Notes under the pieces: model-generated
The model's database searches: none
Told to the model about the DNA's origin: nothing
Seen by the model: the letters and a program-made list of their open reading frames with translations, nothing else
Translations under genes and position numbers: made by a program
Shown: positions 56,380-64,000 of the stretch, piece by piece
Numbering within the stretch: position 1 is the first letter of the stretch
How the letters are laid out: every line of letters begins with the position of its first letter
Source of the DNA: Paraphysomonas bandaiensis
Taxonomy: Eukaryota; Chrysophyceae
Length of the DNA stretch: 64,000 nucleotides
Direction of reading: 5' to 3'
NCBI GenBank assembly: GCA_965644295.1
Contig: CBFFRP010000035.1
Span: 124,001 to 188,000, forward strand

Positions 56380-57378
56380 CCATTATTCCCTGTGTATACA
56401 CAACGATGTATGTACTATAATCTATGTCGTAATTGTAGTATACTATCTATAGCACAGACATCTTGTATATGTTTAAACGTAACATTTGCTTCGAAGATAT
56501 AGCTTAGTATATTATAATCAGAATACATGTGTGTTAAAATCTATATAATTAATATTTGATCCGTTCATTACGTATGCTCTGAGTTTTTCATTTGGAACAA
56601 TATGGTGGTAAGAATGGATGCCGTTGAAGGCATGAAGGGAGTAATACCTTTACTGTATCACCTACTGGTAGATGATACGTCCATTATTCAAGCCGAGGTA
56701 AAACAGTATATATTATGGGTTGCTTCTTCAAAATAATAGTTGATTCAAATGAGTGAATTTTTATTTAAACTCTAGTCATAAATTATGCTCCGTAATAAAG
56801 AATAATCATAGCTTCGGCACTTTAAAATGTAATGGAAGACTTGCTGACTGCGAGCACCCGTCTACGCTGGGCAGATTCATTCAATCAGCGGTGAAAGTGT
56901 TATATCATTCCCGATGAGCTCGCAGGACATTATCGACACACTGACACCACAACTTCGTCACGTGAGGGAGCCATTTTAATCACAAGTCCGCTTTGGACAC
57001 TGTAGCCAACACTCTCTTTATCATCTCTATATCTCTATGTATCTATCTCATATATATATATGTACAGTACGCATGCATCTCTATATGTCCATGTCCCTAT
57101 GTATCTACATGTATCTCATATAGATGCAGTATATCTACTAGATATGCTGCAGGATCTTGCTGCTAGAAGGTGCGCGCGTGAAGTAGGAACACCGAAGCAG
57201 TATACAGTCACGTATACCGACCAGATACAAAATACATCACATACTATGTACAGCAGTGTAGACGTGTGTATATGTGCATGAGTATAGGCCCAGTGCATGC
57301 TACGGCCATATTCATACACACACAGGCGACGAGACCTCAGAAAACAGAGCATCCTCAACTGCATATTGGTCCTCGAAC
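56380..57378. other. Intergenic, with one possible exon
   Basis: At 56602-56697 (+) an ATG opens 32 codons (MVVRMDAVEGMKGVIPLLYH onward) followed by GTAAAA, which could be a first exon, but no partner exon was found. The MED31 promoter carries TGTACAGCAGTG at 57247-57258, about 120 bp before its ATG. Confidence 0.4.
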
Positions 57379-57852
57379 ATGGATGCGGTCCCTGATGATG
57401 AAAGATTTGCAATCGAACTCGAATTCGTCCAAAATCTATCGAATGCCGGTTACCTTCAATGTACGTGCAGTGCCCTCTGATCGATAGTGGCTAACGCATC
57501 TTTGAATGACTGGCAGATTTAGCCCAAAACTATCTTGATGATGAGACCTTCTTAAATTTCTTGAAATATCTCAGATACTGGAAGCGGCCGGAGTATATAG
57601 TGTACATACAGTGAGTGGGTTGCGCTGTAGAGACATGCTCATAATAGTTACTGCAGGTTTCCACACTGCCTAACCTTTTTAGATGCAATCATTGAGAATC
57701 CTGAATTTCGAAAGGTAAGATTACCCGGATTGATTTGAAGTTCTTGATGAAAGTATTTTTTTCTGTGGCAGGAATTGTGCAGCGCAGAATTTCGAGACTA
57801 CATTCATCAGCAACAAGCTGCGCATTGGATGCATGGATCAGAGAAAGCTTGA
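57379..57852 (+). CDS. MED31: Mediator complex subunit 31
   Basis: Exons 57379-57460, 57517-57610, 57657-57714 and 57772-57852 encode 104 residues, with phases agreeing. The order of conserved blocks is that of MED31/Soh1: RFAIELEFVQNLSNAGYL, LAQNYLDDETFLNFLKYLRY, WKRPEYIVYIQFPHCLTFL, FRKELCSAEFRDYIHQQQ and HWMHG. Family length is about 100-130 residues, so this is complete. It is a core Mediator middle-module subunit that helps recruit RNA polymerase II. It is not visible as one long frame because every exon is short. Confidence 0.95.
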
Positions 57853-58513
57853 TAGGATTGTATATATTATTTATGATTACGTAGAATACATCATGCTGAT
57901 GGTTATTTGATGAGTAGATGGCACGTGAAACTCGTATTTGTTGTGGGCGTGCTTGTACAAGTTAAATGACATCGCATTAGTTTTTGTAGTAAGTTTTTGT
58001 AATTTAATGCTGTCTATTGATATATATGCAACGACACATTTACTTTCAAGATATATTATGTAATGACAATATCTGCACCATCTCATCAGAACAGTCTGTT
58101 ATGCATACTCGAATATGATATTACATAAAAACTAATCCTCTAGATTGGTTAATCTAATGACGTGGATATACATCCTTTTTAACATTTACTTTTGATTTCC
58201 CCGGGTGTTTGGATTAAGACGCAACAAGTACGGCTACTATGCGGAAATGCATCTCGCGGGATTGTCCACTGCATTCATTTGTTCAATTATAAAATCTGCG
58301 GACAGGTATACCACATTCGATCCATTATATCAACTACATTATAGTGGAACGAAACTTGTATAATATTTCTTTTCAATCTCTATCAAGCATGCTCAACACA
58401 TTTCAACAAGACGCTACAAGTACCAGCGGCAATTACTTCACACCATGTTGTGTGTATAAACATATACCCCGCATTTCTAAGCACTGCTCAAAGTATTATG
58501 TCATCCAGAGGAT
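57853..58513. other. Intergenic, no gene seen
   Basis: AT-rich spacer between MED31 and the convergent FATP gene. No coding signal or repeat recognised. Confidence 0.5.
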
Positions 58514-60635
58514 CTAAATCTTAACTTCCCCAGTAGCAACTTTGCGAAACAATTCTGAATCTAAAGGAGTAATACTACCATCTTTCTGTGAGTAGAAAAA
58601 CAACTTATCCTTCTTAATAACATCAGGGTCAAATCCATCTTTCACTAAGATAGACTTCTGGTGCTTGAAGGTTGCAGTAACTGATATAGCCTCCTGAACT
58701 CTTAGGAAAGCCGGTCGAGAATACGAAGCCAAGTTTTTTGTGCACTCCTTGTGATATGCACTCCAGTCCATATTTTCAGCAGTTTTTCCTTCTTCTAGTA
58801 TCATTGCGGCCATACCAACTCTGACAGATAAAATATGAATGATCCCCAATATACACAAAACATATGCACTTACCTGCCGTCATAATTGGGTACGGCAACA
58901 CCATACACAGTCACTTCAGCAATTCCTGGCACTGCATGCAACACATTCTCCACTTCTGTAGTGGCTACATTCTCTCCCTTCCATCTGAATGTGTCTCCAA
59001 CCCTATCTGACCAATAAAAAAAACCTTCTTCGTCTCGGGACATCAAATCACCAGAGTTATAGTATCGGTCTCCTGGTTCAAATACATCACAAAGAATCTT
59101 TTTCTCCGTTGAGGAGGAATCAGTGTAGCCATCGAACCGTGTGCTCACATTGCGTGGATCAATTTTACTCACAAGAAGGCCAACTTCATTATACTTTGCA
59201 AGTAAGCATCGTCCATCTTCTCCCCGAAGTGGCTTTTCTTTGCACTCAGGGTCCACACGTAACAACCTGCAAACCAGCCACCCCGTTAGCAGAACACACT
59301 ATGATTATGGCTAGCATGAAAGCGGTCATTCATATCGCTATATCAGATATATATTATACGACCATACTTACTTCATTGACTTGACTTTATCCATAAAATA
59401 AGGCATGTAACCAATCGCCCCAACCTTGCCGATGCTATTAAAGCATGCGACATTTCCTTCTGTAGCTCCATAAAACTCAATGATCCTGTCGACACCATAG
59501 CGCTTTTGAAATTTTTCCCATACATCTGGCCTCATTCCATTTCCAATCGCAAATTTAAGACCGACGTTAATGTCGTCCGGGTTAGGTGGAGCATTGGCAA
59601 GATACCGACAAAGCTCCCCAATATACTGCATTGCTACACACCTATACCTGATGCAGTCCGGTGTAAAGTTTCGCACTGAAAACTTACGCCTGGAAATTAG
59701 GAATCAGATATGGCGTCGGAAGAAATACTTGATACAGCTACTGACCTGAGAACCATAGTAGCACCAGATCTTATACAACCCCCAGTAACAAGCATTCCTC
59801 CAGCAGAATGGTAAAGAGGCAGACAGTTGTAGAATCGATCTCCAGGCTTCATGCCCAGGAAGACCCCAACAGGCATAGAGTTTAATAGAAATTTGCTGCT
59901 TGAGAGCTTACAGGCTTTTGGTAATCCAGTTGTTCCGCTAGTAAATATGTATATCAGTGGGTCGCGCTCCCTAATGTGTCTTCTCTCGGACCGAGACACG
60001 CGGTCAGTTGGATAGGTCGACGATGTCTTCTCAAGTTCGTCCCAAAAGACTACCCTCACACCATCACATCTAAGCTGGTCCAGTTCAGATTCTAAAGACT
60101 TCTGAAGATCGCTATCCACGAGTAAAATTTTAACTTCAGTGTCTTTTAGAGACAGGTTCACACTGTGCATGAATGCTTTCCCACTTATATTGGAATTAAT
60201 AAGAGCTGAGCTCACTCCAATCTTTGCCATACCCAACCAAAACGTTACCATTTCTGGGCGATTCAACATCATGACCGCAACGGAATCATGTTCTTTTAAA
60301 CCCATACCCTTAGCCCAATATGCAAGTTGGTTGGCAAGTCTCTCCATTCCACCCAAAGTAACCGCCCTGTTCTCCTCTGCAGTGATGAACTGAACCACGT
60401 CGGGATTCTTGTCGACCTTCTCTTCAAAAAAATCCACAAAACTCCAATTTTTACCACCATTCCTGAACTGATGCCATTGTAACGTCAGAGCTACCTGTAA
60501 GATCTCAACAAATAAAAACCTCAGCTTGCCATAAAATATCGTCTTCTTAATCTTTGAGAAGAGAGCGTAACTGGCGACAGCTGCAGCGACACTAATAAGA
60601 AGAAATAAGAAAATACAATTATCCGAATAAGTCAT
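58514..60635 (-). CDS. Long-chain fatty acid transport protein / very-long-chain acyl-CoA synthetase (SLC27-like)
   Basis: Exons 60635-59746, 59689-59372, 59266-58874 and 58820-58514 encode 635 residues, the usual FATP length. An N-terminal membrane segment (residues 8-24) precedes an AMP-binding domain with YIFTSGTTGLPKACKLS. Family-specific blocks follow: RKFSVRNFTPDCIRY, MQYIGELCRYLANAPP, EFYGATEGN, and the FATP/VLACS motif FYWSDRVGDTFRWKGEN with TTEVE. The C-terminus has YSRPAFLRVQ. It would import or activate long and very long fatty acids to acyl-CoA at the ER, peroxisome or plasma membrane. It diverges from the coiled-coil gene at 61000. Confidence 0.94.
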
Positions 60636-60999
60636 TTGATCGACAAAAGTAATGGAGACGTCGCCCTTGGAAGCTTAAAGTAAAACGATGTGATTTCTGA
60701 GCCAAACTCTGTGTGGGTAGCTACATGGTACAGTCACACACATATCTGCACAGTATGCCGGTACATGGCAGTATCTGCAGCAGGCAGTACGCGGTCTACA
60801 AATTAGAACTTTCTGCATAAAAACTTGATTTTTTATGTGTAGAATCCACTCTCGTTTTTTGGTAGAGGCTCGAAGCTCCGGGCCGATGCAGGACGAGACC
60901 AGGAGTGTCCTGCAGTTGGCCAAGAGGGAGGCACAGTCAGCAACACGTCACAACATAAATCACAATTACAGAACTTGCTGTCATCTAAAACTACTTACA
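60636..60999. promoter_or_regulatory. Divergent promoter spacer, FATP / coiled-coil gene
   Basis: Short shared upstream region. The frame of the coiled-coil gene is open back to about 60835, so its true start could be an upstream ATG at 60886. No other feature seen. Confidence 0.45.
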
Positions 61000-61465
61000 A
61001 TGGAGTTTGCACAGAAGCTAGGACGAAAGGCTAAGATCCAGATGTTGAAGTCTGAGAAAGACGAGCTGAAGTCAAAGTACGAGGAACTTAAGCACCAGCA
61101 TGAAGTATACATGGCTCTCAAGGGCGACAGAACGGACATTCAAAATATTATTGCAGCCAATACAGCCTCCATTACCCTGTATGAGAGTAAGATCAATAAT
61201 CCTATGCCATCGGCCCCGACAGAACAGCAAAACTACAATGCTCAGGTGTTGAATACGATCAAGCGCTGCAACGAGGACCTGGCCAATATCTTGGCAAGTA
61301 TATCACGTAATTCTGGAGAGATAACTGAGGAGATCTTTGCAAAGGTGTGTGTGCCTACATCTATAACTTAATTAATAATAATTTTCTATGCAGGAAACAG
61401 AAGAGTTCCACAAACGCAAAGATAAAATCAAAGCTAAAATTGACAATCTCAAGGACAAAAATTAA
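61000..61465 (+). CDS. Small coiled-coil protein
   Basis: Exons 61000-61344 and 61394-61465 (49-bp intron) encode 138 residues. Most of the chain is charged helix with heptads (KSEKDELKSKYEELKHQHEV). A Pro-rich break (NNPMPSAPTEQQN) precedes a second helix, and the C-terminus is KIKAKIDNLKDKN. I do not recognise a family; length and form suit a subunit of a larger assembly. An upstream in-frame ATG at 60886 would add 38 residues, but the ATG at 61000 begins the helical region. An AATAAA lies at about 61582. Confidence 0.7.
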
Positions 61466-63046
61466 GATTAAAAAGTGTTAGAAGCTTATTCAATTCGAAG
61501 AAGCAGATCATTTTGTATCAGATTATGCACTTATAACACTTTCTACATCATCTATAGTTATGTTGTTGTAACGCTGCACTCAATAAAAGGCATTATGTAT
61601 ATGTGGGCATTAAATATAACACACTAAAACACCTTAGAGTATATTATTACAATATGTTGGCCAAAATAATAGTGCATTTATAGTACAGAGGTAGATTATT
61701 AATCCACAGTTGTCGCGAAATAGTGAATAAGTGTTATACTTATAGTAGTGATACTTTTTACAGGTAGTTGTCTATCTAGCTTGACTAGTTTTCATCTAGC
61801 TACTTATCTAGTGCTGATTCTCGACACATATTGCTAATAATATGACTTTCATATATATATATATAACAGCTCTTTAAAGTAGAGACAAAATGTAATACTT
61901 ATACTTGTAATATACAAAAAATCGCTATTTGAAACAGTTAGCGAGTTAATGCAGAATATCGATAAACTAAGTCTTCTCAATGTAGTTTATTATGAACTGC
62001 ACGAAACGAAAGCAATAATTCTATGCAACCATACGTAGGTACTAGATATTTATCCAATAGAACAAATATACATGTGGCTCTCTAAGTCAAAAAAATTTAC
62101 ATCACATTCCACAAATATTATAAAATATAAATTGTCAATATTGTGTTTGCAGGGATATGTAACATATAGTGTATCATAATCGTATCCTCTATACCTTTAT
62201 GTAGCCTAAGATGCCAATTACATCAACACTATTAGTTACTGGAAGTAGTAGATCTTAATTTAAAAAATTATAATCCATAGATTAATTAGTGATTGAAGCG
62301 ACTATGATCAAGGGAGAATCGTGCTTTAACTCACTATAAAACACTTGGGGACAACAGTGTAGATATTTTTTGAATTGGCTCAGGCGCAGCACCGTGTAGT
62401 CTGTCTGTTGAAAACTGTCCTATGAGAAATGAAACGTCAATTGAATGCCAAGTAAACAGGATATGATCCCGGGTCTTATTATCGTATATTGATCCGAGTA
62501 AACTGCGGACGTAATCTGTGGAGCATCCAAGCAAAGAGAGGACTCAATTACCCTCGATAAACGACATGCATTTCTCTTCGATGTGTAGTAGATATGTATG
62601 AGGTTAAGGGATGTTACTTTGCATAGAGATACGCCTGTGCATACAAAGATACCACGAGCGATGTGCATGGAGAGTATCCTGTATACGCATGTGTGTATAC
62701 CACCGGTATACCACCGTATACCCATAACAAACTAAAATTTTCATTAAAAATTTTCATGTGAGTGCGTGTGTTTGTCTGTGTATGTGTGGGTATGTACGTG
62801 TGATGTATGTGATGTGTGTGTGCATATGGTATACCATGGTATACGTAGTTATGCAGTGGGCATGAAGTGCGTCATGAGTACGGACTTAACGACTGCATTA
62901 TCACTCTCTGATTCTCTGACAACACACATTGCAACATATCAGCTCAGCAGTACACTGTAGAAGAGATGGATGTTCTGTGCATATGGCAGATACTCCACAA
63001 TCTCTAGATCATATCCGTTCGACATGTCTCACTACTGAGTTCGATA
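61466..63046. other. Long intergenic stretch
   Basis: AT-rich. A tail fragment of the interspersed repeat family occurs at about 61765-61855 (CTAGCTAC blocks and GCTAATAATATGAC). A TG-rich stretch lies at 62757-62825. Short frames on both strands have no support. Confidence 0.55.
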
Positions 63047-64000
63047 ATGATTTGCTACTCCTATCCGAGCCCGTACGCAGCGGATCCCTCTCTACTTGAG
63101 CTCAAGCCAGTTATTCATGCTATGGGCATATCTGACAAAGATATCACTCAGTTTCACTCCGCATTCAGTCGAATCGGTTCACACTGCGACAGTGTGAGTG
63201 TGTCTGAGGTGCTGAACTGGTTGGGCGTATCAGACACAGTTGTCAGTCGACGAGTCTTCTGTGTCTCTCAGTCCGCACCAATGACAATGATGTTTTTGGA
63301 CTTTCTGGTTTGTGTTTGGAATGTGTGTTCTCTACGCACAGATGATATAAGTATGAAATATAAATAGCCAGTGTGCGTGTTTCTAACTCTCTTACACAGT
63401 CGACTTTGCATTTGACTTACTGCGTCTGTGCCATTCAAACCATCCGAGCTGCGGTAATGCCACTGTATTGCGTAGATTATATGGTGAAAGGCACTTTCGT
63501 AAGATTGAATCTGATAAAAGGTACTACTACATTATTTAAATCCGTGTTTCCTCTCATATATACAATATTAGATTGCAACGTGAGCTGGACACAGTACAGC
63601 TCTTGGGTTTGAACAGAGACGAATTTCATATGTTCTGCAAGTCTAACCGGACTTTCTTGTCGCCACTTCTTGAATTACAGCTGAAACTAAGGAAAAAGGT
63701 GCTTGGTGTGAGGTGTTGGAGGAAACTTGCTAAAATACGATTTCGAAGTGAAGCTAAAAGTATGAGAACCATAAGTACCTACCAAAGGACCCTCCAGAAC
63801 ATGCTGTCGCCTCACATGGGTAAGGGAAATGACTCATATGATGGCAACTGCCGACTTAGTGCGGAACACTTGCGTATGAACAGCGATTACTGGTCGAACA
63901 AGTACAACTGTGCTGCATTATCATCGGCTATTTACGGGCCCAAACCTTTTAACTCGTCGTCTAAACCTACGACAAAGGGTAGATCCAATTTGTCGTGTCG
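63047..64000 (+). CDS. EF-hand-like protein, truncated by the window end
   Basis: Exons 63047-63350, 63400-63520 and 63572 to beyond 64000. The arrangement FLDFLVCVWNVCSLRTDDI, IDFAFDLLR and LRRLYGERHF follows the paired-EF-hand layout of calcineurin-B-like proteins (F-x-E/D-F-L, then FAFDL and LYG), but the calcium loops lack the Asp/Asn pattern, so calcium binding is doubtful. A basic helical region follows (LQLKLRKKVLGVRCWRKLAK). No stop is reached before position 64000. Start ATG at 63047 is the first in frame. Identity beyond a degenerate EF-hand protein is unknown. Confidence 0.62.

Noticed and set aside
62334-62725. Minus-strand frames of 66-101 codons
   Set aside because: Isolated, without splice partners or recognisable domains in an AT-rich spacer.

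Overview
This window is nuclear DNA from a single-celled eukaryote. Genes are interrupted by many short GT-AG introns, mostly 44-70 bp, and the products are eukaryotic: katanin p80, Mediator subunit 31, the NOL9/Grc3 polynucleotide kinase, PHD/bromodomain chromatin readers, a fatty acid transport protein and a retinol-dehydrogenase-type SDR. The mixture is unusual. An RWP-RK transcription factor (plants, algae, amoebozoans and other protists) sits beside a GH25 lysozyme, an ApaH-like phosphatase, an SLC27/FATP-type protein and F-box-like proteins with WLRSQDPPCPW repeats. I infer a protist, for example an amoebozoan or an ichthyosporean-like holozoan, but the sequence alone does not decide. 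Exon joins were chosen by hand. For every multi-exon model called complete, the summed exon lengths are a multiple of three and the frame stays open.

Layout. 1-1650: tandem satellite with a 460-500 bp unit. 3.6-8.4 kb: sulfotransferase (+), NUDT6-like Nudix hydrolase (-), SDR (+). 9.4-15.4 kb: a 20-exon minus-strand gene joining a RING finger, a calcineurin-type PPP phosphatase, a long disordered tail and a pair of EF-hands. 15.6-18.1 kb: repeats, a 169-bp hairpin, a membrane-anchored beta-propeller protein (+) and a hAT-type MITE. 18.1-21.4 kb: an F-box/ankyrin-like gene between two inverted fragments of a dead glutathione S-transferase gene. 21.6-28.2 kb: katanin p80 (-) and NOL9 (-). 28.8-36.7 kb: a 2303-residue chromatin protein (+) with three PHD-knuckle-ePHD modules, an AT-hook, a bromodomain-like region and a Tudor-like domain. 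37.0-38.5 kb: nested transposable elements with readable target-site duplications.

38.7-43.4 kb: SGNH-type hydrolase (-) and a second F-box/ankyrin-like gene (+) whose 87-bp repeats are nearly identical. 45.3-45.8 kb: 42-bp minisatellite. 45.9-48.5 kb: acidic serine-rich nuclear protein (+) with a PP1-docking motif. 48.8 kb: second short hAT-type MITE. 49.1-53.6 kb: ApaH-like phosphatase (-), RWP-RK factor (+), GH25 lysozyme (-). 54.2-57.9 kb: WD40 protein ending in a CaaX box (+) and MED31 (+). 58.5-61.5 kb: FATP (-) and a small coiled-coil protein (+). 63.0 kb to the end: an EF-hand-like gene (+) that runs off the window.

The genes do not form a pathway. Several pairs are divergent and share 150-570 bp spacers, and a short element resembling TACAGCAGT recurs in those spacers. 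The best candidates for undescribed biology are the RING-phosphatase-EF-hand fusion and the triple-PZP reader.
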